DNA of 64,000 nucleotides from Marinobacter koreensis (lineage in GTDB: Bacteria; Pseudomonadota; Gammaproteobacteria; Pseudomonadales; Oleiphilaceae). This document shows, in pieces, positions 57,420-64,000 of the stretch. The stretch spans positions 186,001-250,000 of the forward strand of contig NZ_JAKZAJ010000001.1 of NCBI RefSeq assembly GCF_023156285.1. Direction: 5' to 3'. The position numbers were made by a program, and so were the translations under genes. A model generated the notes under the pieces. That model did no database searches. It had not been told where the DNA came from and saw only the letters and a list, made by a program, of their open reading frames with translations. The first letter of the stretch is position 1. Each line of letters starts with the position of its first letter.

Positions 57420-57722
57420 ATGGAACTCACCCCCAGAGACAAAGACAAGCTCATGCTCTTCACCGCCGCCCTGCTGGCGGAACGACGCAAAGCCAAGGGC
57501 CTGAAACTGAACTACCCCGAAGCGGTGGCGCTGATCAGCGCCGAAATCATGGAAGGCGCCCGCGAAGGCCGCTCCGTGGCTGAACTCATGAGCGCCGGCA
57601 CCGAAATCCTCACCCGGGAAGACGTCATGGACGGCGTGGCCGACATGGTCCACGAAGTCCAGGTGGAAGCCACCTTCCCGGACGGCACCAAGCTAGTCAC
57701 CGTCCACAACCCCATCGTATGA
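57420..57722 (+). CDS. ureA: Urease gamma subunit UreA
   Basis: A 100-residue urease gamma subunit, standard length. [60 protein letters not shown] and [13 protein letters not shown] are near-universal signatures. It begins 14 bases after ureD with CGGAGTCACC upstream and is followed closely by ureB. It is a structural, non-catalytic part of the (UreABC)3 complex. Confidence 0.97.
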   Translation: MELTPRDKDKLMLFTAALLAERRKAKGLKLNYPEAVALISAEIMEGAREGRSVAELMSAGTEILTREDVMDGVADMVHEVQVEATFPDGTKLVTVHNPIV

Positions 57723-57732
57723 GGAGCGACCC

Positions 57733-58044
57733 ATGATCCCCGGCGAATACCAGATCCAGGACGGCGACATAGAACTCTGCGCAGGCCGCGAACGCATCAC
57801 CCTGGACGTCTCCAACACCGGCGACCGTCCTGTCCAGATCGGCTCCCACTACCACTTCGCGGAAGCCAACCCCGCGCTGGATTTCGATCGTGCAAAGGCC
57901 AAAGGCTACCGCCTCGACGTGGCCGCCGGCACCGCGATCCGGTTCGAGCCCGGCCAGACACGAAACGTCACGCTGATTCCGTTTGCCGGCAACCGCGAAA
58001 TCTACGGCTTCCGCCAGGAAGTCATGGGAAAACTGGACAAATGA
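57733..58044 (+). CDS. ureB: Urease beta subunit UreB
   Basis: A 103-residue urease beta subunit. [57 protein letters not shown] and [12 protein letters not shown] are signatures. GAGGAGCGACCC precedes the ATG. A 112-base hairpin repeat separates it from ureC, an unusual interruption in a cluster where ureB and ureC usually abut. Confidence 0.97.
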   Translation: MIPGEYQIQDGDIELCAGRERITLDVSNTGDRPVQIGSHYHFAEANPALDFDRAKAKGYRLDVAAGTAIRFEPGQTRNVTLIPFAGNREIYGFRQEVMGKLDK

Positions 58045-58055
58045 CGAAGCCAGGG

Positions 58056-58167
58056 GAGCGAGAGGGAATGACTTTCCAAAACTGTGCGGAGCCAAGGATG
58101 GCGGAGCTCAAGCGTCACATGGACGTGCCGCAAGGAGCGTGTTTTGGAAAGTCATTCCCTCTCGCTC
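58056..58167 (+). repeat. CsrA-motif hairpin repeat, copy 5
   Basis: The arms 58056-58082 and 58141-58167 are a perfect 27-bp inverted repeat. The core has GCCA-AGGA-TGGC, then CAAGCG, then CACATGGACGTG (58116-58127), then AAGGAGCGT. It is in sense orientation between ureB and ureC, ending 30 bases before the ureC ATG. The hairpin could reduce or modulate ureC expression relative to ureAB. Confidence 0.9.
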
Positions 58168-58197
58168 TTGCCCCCAAGCTGATAATCGAGGGATAGC

Positions 58198-59901
58198 ATG
58201 AAAATAAGCAGACAAGCCTACGCCGACATGTACGGCCCCACCGTCGGCGACCGGGTCCGCCTCGGCGACACCGAACTGTGGATCCAGGTCGAACAGGACC
58301 ACACCCACTACGGCGACGAAGTGAAATTCGGCGGCGGCAAAGTCATCCGCGACGGCATGGGCCAGAGCCAGCGGGCCGACGACACCGTTATGGACACCGT
58401 CATCACCAACGCATTGATCCTCGACTGGTGGGGCATCGTCAAAGCCGACGTCGGCATCCAGAAAGGAAGGATTGCCGCCATCGGCAAAGCCGGCAACCCC
58501 GACACCCAACCCGACGTCCAGATCGTCATCGGCCCCGGCACCGAAGTCATCGCCGGCGAAGGCAAAATCCTCACCGCCGGCGGCATCGACCCCCACATCC
58601 ACTTTATCTGCCCCCAGCAGGTCGAAGAAGCCCTCATGAGCGGCATCACCACAATGCTCGGCGGAGGCACCGGCCCGGCTACCGGCACCAACGCCACCAC
58701 CTGCACACCGGGCGCCTGGCACATCGGCAAAATGCTCCAGGCCGTCGACAGCCTGCCCATGAACATCGGCTTCCTCGGCAAAGGCAACGCCAGCCTCCCC
58801 GAAGCCCTCGAACTGCAGGTGAAAGCGGGCGCCATCGGCCTCAAACTCCACGAAGACTGGGGCACCACCCCGGCCAGCATCGACAACTGCCTCACCGTGG
58901 CCGATCAGTACGACGTGCAGGTGGCCATCCACACCGATACCCTCAACGAATCCGGCTTCGTGGAAGACACCCTGGCCGCCTTCAAAGGCCGCTGCATCCA
59001 CACCTTCCACACCGAAGGCGCCGGCGGCGGCCACGCACCGGACATCATTACCGCCTGCTCGAAGGATTACGTACTGCCGTCCTCCACAAACCCGACGCGG
59101 CCCTACACCGTCAACACCATCGACGAACACCTCGATATGCTCATGGTGTGCCACCACCTGGACCCGAACATCCCCGAAGACGTCGCCTTCGCCGACTCCC
59201 GCATCCGACGGGAAACCATCGCCGCCGAAGACATCCTCCACGACATGGGCGTGATCTCCATGATCTCCTCCGACTCCCAGGCCATGGGCCGCGTCGGTGA
59301 AGTGATCTGCCGCACCTGGCAAACCGCCCACAAGATGAAAGTCCAGCGCGGCCTGCTGCCGGAAGATGAAGACCTGGGCGCCGACAATTTCCGCGCCAAA
59401 CGCTACATCGCCAAATACACCATCAACTCGGCGATTACCCACGGCATCGCCCACGACATAGGCTCCGTGGAAGTGGGCAAACTGGCGGACCTGGTGCTCT
59501 GGAGTCCGGCTTTCTTCGGCGTGAAACCCGCCTGCATTATCAAAGGCGGCATGATTGCCGCGGCGCCAATGGGCGACCCCAACGCCTCCATCCCCACGCC
59601 CCAGCCGGTGCACTACCGCCCCATGTTCGGCGCCTACGGCAAAGCCGCCAGTGCCACCCGACTGACCTTCGTCAGCCAGGCCGCGCTGGATGCCGGGATT
59701 GGAAAAGAACTGGGTCTCGACAGCCCGCTGTCCGCCTGCACAGGCGTGCGGGACGTGCGCAAGGGCGACATGAAACTCAACGACGCCTGCCCGCACCTCA
59801 CCGTGGACCCGCAAACCTACGAAGTACACGCCGATGGCGAACTGCTCACCTGCGAGCCCGCCACCGAACTGCCCCTGGCACAGCGCTACCATCTGTTCTG
59901 A
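58198..59901 (+). CDS. ureC: Urease alpha subunit UreC
   Basis: A 567-residue catalytic subunit that hydrolyses urea to ammonia and carbamate. Nickel ligands are in [11 protein letters not shown]; the carbamylated lysine is in [15 protein letters not shown] near 217. [17 protein letters not shown] and the active-site flap [20 protein letters not shown] with its cysteine and histidine are intact. Length and motifs indicate a functional enzyme. The ATG lies 30 bases after the hairpin repeat with ATCGAGGGATAGC upstream. Confidence 0.98.
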   Translation: MKISRQAYADMYGPTVGDRVRLGDTELWIQVEQDHTHYGDEVKFGGGKVIRDGMGQSQRADDTVMDTVITNALILDWWGIVKADVGIQKGRIAAIGKAGNPDTQPDVQIVIGPGTEVIAGEGKILTAGGIDPHIHFICPQQVEEALMSGITTMLGGGTGPATGTNATTCTPGAWHIGKMLQAVDSLPMNIGFLGKGNASLPEALELQVKAGAIGLKLHEDWGTTPASIDNCLTVADQYDVQVAIHTDTLNESGFVEDTLAAFKGRCIHTFHTEGAGGGHAPDIITACSKDYVLPSSTNPTRPYTVNTIDEHLDMLMVCHHLDPNIPEDVAFADSRIRRETIAAEDILHDMGVISMISSDSQAMGRVGEVICRTWQTAHKMKVQRGLLPEDEDLGADNFRAKRYIAKYTINSAITHGIAHDIGSVEVGKLADLVLWSPAFFGVKPACIIKGGMIAAAPMGDPNASIPTPQPVHYRPMFGAYGKAASATRLTFVSQAALDAGIGKELGLDSPLSACTGVRDVRKGDMKLNDACPHLTVDPQTYEVHADGELLTCEPATELPLAQRYHLF

Positions 59902-59921
59902 GCCGGGATATGGAGAGACTT

Positions 59922-60464
59922 ATGTTGGAACTGACAGAACGCATCGGCAATGTCGAAAGCACCGGCATCGAAACCAGCGAAATCCACGACAACCTGATCC
60001 TGCCCTACGAACTGCGCATCCGGGGCCGCCTGCGCGCCACCACCGAAACCAAAGTGGACGTCGGCCTGTTCCTGGACCGCGGCCCCGTGCTGCGGGACGG
60101 CGACCTGCTGCAGGCCAGAACCGGCGAAATCATCCGCATCCGCGCCGCCGAAGAACCGGTCGTCACCGCCCGCATCGAAAATGGCCAACCCCTGGCGCGC
60201 CTGTGTTATCACCTGGGCAACCGCCACGTTACCCTCGCCATCGGCCAGGACGAGCAGGGCAGCTACGTGCGCTTCCCGCCGGACCACGTCCTGGAAGAAC
60301 TGGCCGAACGCCTCGGCGCCACCCTGGTGCACCACACCGCCCCGTTCGACCCCGAACCCGGCGCCTACGCCCAGGCCGGTCATTCCCACGGGCATTCGCA
60401 CGGCGATGGACACAGCCACCACCACGAGCACAGCCATGGCCATCACCACAAACACACCCATTGA
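59922..60464 (+). CDS. ureE: Urease nickel metallochaperone UreE
   Basis: A 180-residue UreE with the peptide-binding N-terminal domain (LRIRGRLRATTETKVDVGLF), a nickel-binding C-terminal domain (CYHLGNRHVTLAIGQDEQG) and a tail of about 27 residues made largely of histidine (HSHGHSHGDGHSHHHEHSHG), which stores nickel. The ATG at 59922 has GGAGA six bases upstream and is preferred to 59910. The 3-prime end overlaps ureF by 29 bases, so the His-tail codons also encode the ureF start. Confidence 0.95.
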   Translation: MLELTERIGNVESTGIETSEIHDNLILPYELRIRGRLRATTETKVDVGLFLDRGPVLRDGDLLQARTGEIIRIRAAEEPVVTARIENGQPLARLCYHLGNRHVTLAIGQDEQGSYVRFPPDHVLEELAERLGATLVHHTAPFDPEPGAYAQAGHSHGHSHGDGHSHHHEHSHGHHHKHTH

Positions 60465-61149
60465 GGCCGGCGCCGCCCACACCGGCGACCTCGCCCTGCT
60501 GGGCCTGATGCAACTGGTCAGCCCCGCACTGCCCATCGGCGCCTTCGCATGGTCCCAGGGCTTGGAAAGCGCGTTCGAACTGGGATGGGTGAACAACGAA
60601 GCGGAGCTGGCGGACTGGATCGAAGGCGTATTGGAAGACGGCCTAAGCCGCTGCGAACTGCCCCTGCTGGCGCGCTTCCAGCAGGCCTGGGCGAATGAGG
60701 ATGCAGACGCACTCAGCGAATGGAACCACTGGCTCCACGCCACCCGGGAAACCGCCGAACTGAGCGACGAAGACACCCGCCTCGGCACCGCGATGGTCAC
60801 CCTGCTGCGCAACCTCGACCTGTTGCCAGAGCAAAACCTGATTCCCGACGACCCCGGCTACATCACCATGTTCGCCTGGGCCGCCCACAAACGTTTCGTC
60901 CCGGTCCGCCAGACCCTGCTCGGCTTCGCCTGGGCCTGGCAGGAAAACCAGCTCGCGGTCGCCTGCAAGGCACTGCCCCTGGGCCACACCGCCGCCCAGC
61001 GCATCATCGAACGGTTACGGCCAGAACTGGTGGGCGCGGTGGACACGGCACTGGCTCGGGAAGACGAAGAACTCGGCCCCATCCTGCCGGGCCTGGCACT
61101 CGGAAGCGCGTTACACGAAACCCAATACTCACGGCTTTTCAGAAGCTAG
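60436..61149 (+). CDS. ureF: Urease accessory protein UreF
   Basis: A 237-residue all-helical UreF that gates UreG GTPase activity in the UreDFG complex. MQLVSPALPIGAFAWSQGLE, the mid-region TRETAELSDEDTRLGTAM and AWAWQENQLAVACKALPLGH are family blocks. The start is taken as the ATG at 60436 inside ureE; no Shine-Dalgarno sequence is obvious, so coupling to ureE translation is likely. A hairpin repeat follows before ureG. Confidence 0.92.
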   Translation: MAITTNTPIEAGAAHTGDLALLGLMQLVSPALPIGAFAWSQGLESAFELGWVNNEAELADWIEGVLEDGLSRCELPLLARFQQAWANEDADALSEWNHWLHATRETAELSDEDTRLGTAMVTLLRNLDLLPEQNLIPDDPGYITMFAWAAHKRFVPVRQTLLGFAWAWQENQLAVACKALPLGHTAAQRIIERLRPELVGAVDTALAREDEELGPILPGLALGSALHETQYSRLFRS

Positions 61150-61179
61150 AAAAAAATGACGCCCGCTCCCAAGTTCGGA

Positions 61180-61285
61180 GCGGTGGTCAGCCAGTCCTTC
61201 CGGGACTGTCTGCAGCAGGGATGCTGCAGTCAAGCGTACAGGGATGTATTTACAGCGTGTCCCGGAAGGACTGGCTGATCGCCGC
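61180..61285 (+). repeat. CsrA-motif hairpin repeat, copy 6
   Basis: The arms 61180-61206 and 61259-61285 pair over 27 positions with two G-U. The core has CTGCAGCA-GGGA-TGCTGCAG, then TCAAGC, then GTACAGGGATGTA (exact CsrA consensus at 61236-61247), then ACAGCGT. It is in sense orientation between ureF and ureG, ending 41 bases before the ureG ATG. The inner stem CCTTCCGGGAC is the same as in copy 3. Confidence 0.9.
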
Positions 61286-61326
61286 CTGCACGGAGTGAGA
61301 AAACAGAGAGGATAGAGGACATAACC

Positions 61327-61965
61327 ATGACACATTGCCTGAGAGTAGGAGTAGGCGGCCCCGTCGGCTCCGGAAAAACCGCCCTGCTGCGTCAGCTGTG
61401 CACAGCCCTCCGGGATTACTACGACATCGCCGTCGTCACCAACGACATCTACACAAGGGAAGACGCCGACTTCCTCCTGCGCCACGAAGCCCTGGCCGCG
61501 GACCGCATCCTCGGCGTCGAAACCGGCGGCTGCCCGCATACAGCAATACGCGAGGATGCCTCCATGAACCTCGCCGCCATCGACGACCTCCAGCGCCGGC
61601 ACCCGGATCTGGAGCTCGTCCTCGTGGAATCCGGCGGCGACAACCTCTCCGCCACCTTCAGCCCGGAACTGTCCGACCTCACCCTGTACGTGATCGACGT
61701 CTCCGCCGGCGACAAGATCCCCCGCAAAGGCGGGCCCGGTATCACCAAATCCGACCTGCTGATCATCAACAAGATCGACATCGCCGACCAGGTACACGCC
61801 TCCCTCGACGTGATGGAGCGGGACAGCAAGAAAATGCGTGGCGAACGGCCCTTCGTGTTCACCAATCTCTACGACGGGGTAGGGCTGGATACGATTATCA
61901 GCTTCATTCTGGAGCGTGGCATGTTGCCGGAGCGCCGGCCTGAGAAGCTTGCCGAAACCGCATGA
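61327..61965 (+). CDS. ureG: Urease accessory GTPase UreG
   Basis: A 212-residue SIMIBI-class GTPase that delivers nickel to urease. The P-loop is [17 protein letters not shown], the nickel-binding CPH motif is in [17 protein letters not shown], and NKIDIADQV gives guanine specificity. Length is standard. It is separated from ureF by a hairpin repeat and followed by a HupE/UreJ gene 43 bases on. Confidence 0.97.
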   Translation: MTHCLRVGVGGPVGSGKTALLRQLCTALRDYYDIAVVTNDIYTREDADFLLRHEALAADRILGVETGGCPHTAIREDASMNLAAIDDLQRRHPDLELVLVESGGDNLSATFSPELSDLTLYVIDVSAGDKIPRKGGPGITKSDLLIINKIDIADQVHASLDVMERDSKKMRGERPFVFTNLYDGVGLDTIISFILERGMLPERRPEKLAETA

Positions 61966-62008
61966 GCCAATCGAGTACAAACGACTTAAGAACCATCAGG
62001 AGAAAACC

Positions 62009-62584
62009 ATGAAACTCACAGCCAAACTCCTCACTGCTGCCGCGTTGCTGACTGCTTCTGCCACTGCTATGGCTCACTCCGGCCACGCCGAAGGCGGCTT
62101 CACCAGCGGCCTGCTGCACCCCATGCTGGGCCTGGATCACCTGCTGGCCATGGCCGCCATCGGTTTCTGGAGTGTGCGCCAGAGCAAGCAGATGAAAAAC
62201 GCCACTCCGGCCTTCGTGATCGGCGGCATGATTCTCGGCGCCACCCTCGCCTGGGGCGGCCTGAGCCTTTCGGGTGTGGAAACAGGGATTACCTTCTCCG
62301 TGCTGGTCGCCGGCATCCTGATTGCCACACTGGCGAAACTGCCGACGGCTGTGGGTGGCACTCTGGTTGGTGCGTTTATGCTGTTCCACGGCTTTGCTCA
62401 TGGTGCTGAAATGCCTGCCGTGGCGACTCTCGCCACTTACGTGGCTGGATTCTCTATCGCTACGCTTGCCATCACCTTCGCCGGCCGTGGATTGGGTAGC
62501 TTGATGCTGAAGGTGGATAGCCGGTTTAGCCGTGGGGTTGGTGGTGTGCTGGCGGTTGCAGGGGCGTACCTGGCGGCTGCTTGA
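62009..62584 (+). CDS. hupE: HupE/UreJ family nickel permease-like protein
   Basis: A 191-residue membrane protein with a signal peptide (MKLTAKLLTAAALLTASATA ending MA) and about six helices. HPMLGLDHLLAMAAIGFWS, holding the H-x4-DH motif, and HGFAHGAEMP are family signatures. HupE/UreJ proteins import nickel (or cobalt) by facilitated diffusion, so it supplies the urease metal. CAGGAGAAAACC decides the start at 62009. Last gene of the urease cluster. Confidence 0.93.
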   Translation: MKLTAKLLTAAALLTASATAMAHSGHAEGGFTSGLLHPMLGLDHLLAMAAIGFWSVRQSKQMKNATPAFVIGGMILGATLAWGGLSLSGVETGITFSVLVAGILIATLAKLPTAVGGTLVGAFMLFHGFAHGAEMPAVATLATYVAGFSIATLAITFAGRGLGSLMLKVDSRFSRGVGGVLAVAGAYLAAA

Positions 62585-62614
62585 TACGCGCGTTAAAACG
62601 ACCAGAAAGCAGAC

Positions 62615-62650
62615 ACGAAAGCCGCTCGGGAAACAGGGCGGCTCTTTCGT
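62615..62650 (+). terminator. Terminator of the urease cluster
   Basis: ACGAAAGCCGC pairs with GCGGCTCTTTCGT (two-base bulge) around a loop with TCGGGAAACAGG. It begins 31 bases after the hupE stop, near the point where composition shifts toward A+T. Confidence 0.6.
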
Positions 62651-62752
62651 TATCCACTCTAAAAATAAATCTGTCCCAGGTTTGTTTTTCTGTTTGGCGT
62701 GGATTAGCCCTTGGCAAACTTTTCGGTAGAAACCGGTCGATATGTTACGATT

Positions 62753-62771
62753 ACGCAAATTTTTTGCCGTA
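62753..62771 (+). promoter_or_regulatory. Candidate operator upstream of dndC
   Basis: TACG-CAAATTTTTGC-CGTA is an imperfect palindrome 23 bases before the dndC start codon. It resembles the TACG-N10-CGTA element I recall as the DndB-binding site in the Salmonella dnd promoter, with one extra spacer base. An extra TACG occurs at 62747-62750. Confidence 0.4.
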
Positions 62772-62794
62772 CAACCATGCATGGCGGGCGCCAG

Positions 62795-63925
62795 ATGAGT
62801 CTTGCAACACAGAGTCAACACGATCACCTAGAGTTAACCAGAAAATGCCTGAGAGAGAATTTCCTCGCTGATTCCCGACCATGGATAATCGCTTACTCGG
62901 GTGGTAAAGACTCGACGTTAGTACTCCAGCTTGTGTATGAGCTGCTTCAATCACTTCCCGAGTCGCAACGTAAACCTGTTCATGTTTTATCCTCCGACAC
63001 GAGAGTTGAAGCTCCCAACATTAAAGATTATGTGGAAAATAGTCTAAGGAGCATAGGCGAGCACGCTAGGTTTTCCGGGTTAGATCTTGTTACACACCTA
63101 ATTCGTCCTGAGGCGGCAGAGGGTTTTTGGGTAAACCTTATTGGCAAGGGGTACCCTCCTCCCACAAGGTGGTTTAGGTGGTGTACGACACGGATGAAGA
63201 TACGTCCGGTAACCAAGGTGATAGAAGAGATCTGTGGCAAGTCCGGCAGTGCAATACTGTTGCTTGGCACAAGGTATGCCGAGAGCGCTTCGCGCGGACG
63301 AGCTATGGATGCGAGGAAAAGCAATGACAGAGGTTTAAATCCACATCACGAAATTCCGAACGCATTGGTGCTCAGTCCCATTTCACATTGGAATACCGAT
63401 CAGGTGTGGGAGTATCTGTTCATGAATAACCCGCCACCATGGGGAGGAAGTCATGATTTTATGCTTGACTTATACCGTCAGGCTAATGGTGGAGAGTGTC
63501 CGGTTGTTACTGACCTGAACACCCCGTCCTGCGGTGGTAGCCGATTCGGGTGTTGGACATGTACGGTTGTCAAGGCTGACAAATCGATGCAAGGCTTTAT
63601 CGAAACCGGGGATGAATGGATGCGCCCACTGAACGATTTTCGAAACTGGTTAAAAGAAATGCGTGAAGACGAGAACAATCGCCAGCGTTTTCGGAGAGAC
63701 GGCCGGCCCGGTATCGGTCCGTTTACTAGTGAGGCTCGAAAAAATATCTTGGATAAATTATTGGAGCTTGAGAAGAGCGTTGGAATCCGGTTAATTGATG
63801 ATGAGGAGCTACGTTGTATCCAATCTATCTGGGATGAAGAGTTCGACTTAATGAAATCGGCATTGAAACTTTCTGCAAAGAATGGTCGGTTTCCTAATAG
63901 AATGGTTGGGGGGCATTATGCTTGA
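62795..63925 (+). CDS. dndC: DNA phosphorothioation protein DndC
   Basis: A 376-residue PAPS reductase-like ATP pyrophosphatase that, in Dnd systems, helps replace a DNA backbone oxygen by sulfur. The PP-loop is YSGGKDSTLVLQLVYELL near residue 35; WFRWCTTRMKIRP and PSCGGSRFGCWTCTVVKADK hold the Fe-S cysteines typical of DndC. The ATG at 62795 is used; ATGs at 62777 and 62711 are possible but lack family similarity. It is more A+T-rich than the urease genes, suggesting acquisition. No dndB lies upstream. The stop overlaps the next gene by eight bases (ATGCTTGA). Confidence 0.87.
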   Translation: MSLATQSQHDHLELTRKCLRENFLADSRPWIIAYSGGKDSTLVLQLVYELLQSLPESQRKPVHVLSSDTRVEAPNIKDYVENSLRSIGEHARFSGLDLVTHLIRPEAAEGFWVNLIGKGYPPPTRWFRWCTTRMKIRPVTKVIEEICGKSGSAILLLGTRYAESASRGRAMDARKSNDRGLNPHHEIPNALVLSPISHWNTDQVWEYLFMNNPPPWGGSHDFMLDLYRQANGGECPVVTDLNTPSCGGSRFGCWTCTVVKADKSMQGFIETGDEWMRPLNDFRNWLKEMREDENNRQRFRRDGRPGIGPFTSEARKNILDKLLELEKSVGIRLIDDEELRCIQSIWDEEFDLMKSALKLSAKNGRFPNRMVGGHYA

Positions 63926-64000
63926 CTCACAAAACGAGGGCGTTCAAGTTTTGTTGAAAGAGCTGGCCATTGATAATGGAGTCCCCGAACAAATATTGCC
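63918..64000 (+). CDS. Start of an unidentified gene coupled to dndC
   Basis: 27 codons are visible before the right edge, beginning MLDSQNEGVQVLLKELAI. The start overlaps the dndC stop, so it is part of the same operon. In classical clusters dndD follows dndC, but a DndD N-terminus normally leads into an ATPase P-loop with an I-x-NF-type strand, which is not evident here. The piece is too short to name. Confidence 0.6.
   Translation, partial: MLDSQNEGVQVLLKELAIDNGVPEQIL

Noticed and set aside
58108..59892. 594-codon minus-strand open frame over ureC
   Set aside because: It lies fully antisense to the unmistakable ureC gene, has low-complexity Gly/Ala/Asp/His composition and no family similarity; it is a shadow of GC-rich codon use.

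Overview
The window is a chromosomal segment of a marine, hydrocarbon-using gammaproteobacterium, most probably a Marinobacter. The evidence is a wax ester synthase/DGAT of the Marinobacter type at the left edge, an AlkB alkane hydroxylase with a divergent GntR regulator, a FadL-type outer membrane porin, and a Pseudomonas-like tktA-epd-pgk-fba order. Most of the DNA is GC-rich and densely coding. The last 1.2 kb, starting just before dndC, is visibly richer in A+T.

Layout. 1-2992: partial wax ester synthase, an LrgA/LrgB pair, and a stand-alone TrpB2-like enzyme. 3023-7838: the prkA-yeaH-spoVR stress operon. 8238-18103: thiopurine methyltransferase, a 2-hydroxyacid dehydrogenase, a FadL porin, YihY, an HDOD protein, a DUF445 protein, RsmE, BioA and a DUF2505 protein. 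18129-20407: a polar amino acid ABC transporter. 20658-25640: the S-adenosylmethionine cycle genes metK, ahcY and metF with an ArsR-methyltransferase regulator of SahR type and two matching palindromic operators. 25815-31329: tktA-epd-pgk-fba. 31506-38787: cbpA-cbpM, a chemoreceptor, nitronate monooxygenase, a DsbA-like protein, TrhO and a DUF481 protein. 38795-44184: a DUF523/DUF1722 protein, a fused pseudo-phosphoesterase/glycosyltransferase with a flippase-like partner, and a DUF6160-like surface protein. 44338-46982: gntR, alkB and gloA. 46989-55535: an EamA transporter and the lactate-utilisation genes lutA and lutBC, separated by a three-gene Gld-type ABC module. 55651-62584: comEA, a CsrB/RsmZ-type small RNA, and the urease cluster ureDAB-C-EF-G-hupE. 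62795-64000: dndC (DNA phosphorothioation) and the start of a further gene, probably the edge of a defence island.

Two non-coding findings stand out. First, the gap between comEA and ureD holds a CsrB/RsmZ-type RNA on the minus strand. It has about a dozen GGA motifs, most of them in hairpin loops, and a GacA/UvrY box centred near -64. Second, six intergenic copies of a long-hairpin repeat are scattered over the window. Their outer stems differ in sequence but stay complementary. Their core holds two small hairpins with GGA in the loop, and three copies match the published CsrA-binding consensus RUACARGGAUGU exactly. Two copies interrupt the urease cluster, and others lie in the glycolytic and methionine loci. 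I infer that they connect these operons to CsrA/RsmA, the protein titrated by the small RNA.

Other regulatory sites visible in the sequence are a GntR-type operator inside the alkB promoter, a sigma-54 -24/-12 element before ureD, and several intrinsic terminators. No tRNA, rRNA, CRISPR array, insertion sequence or phage gene was seen.
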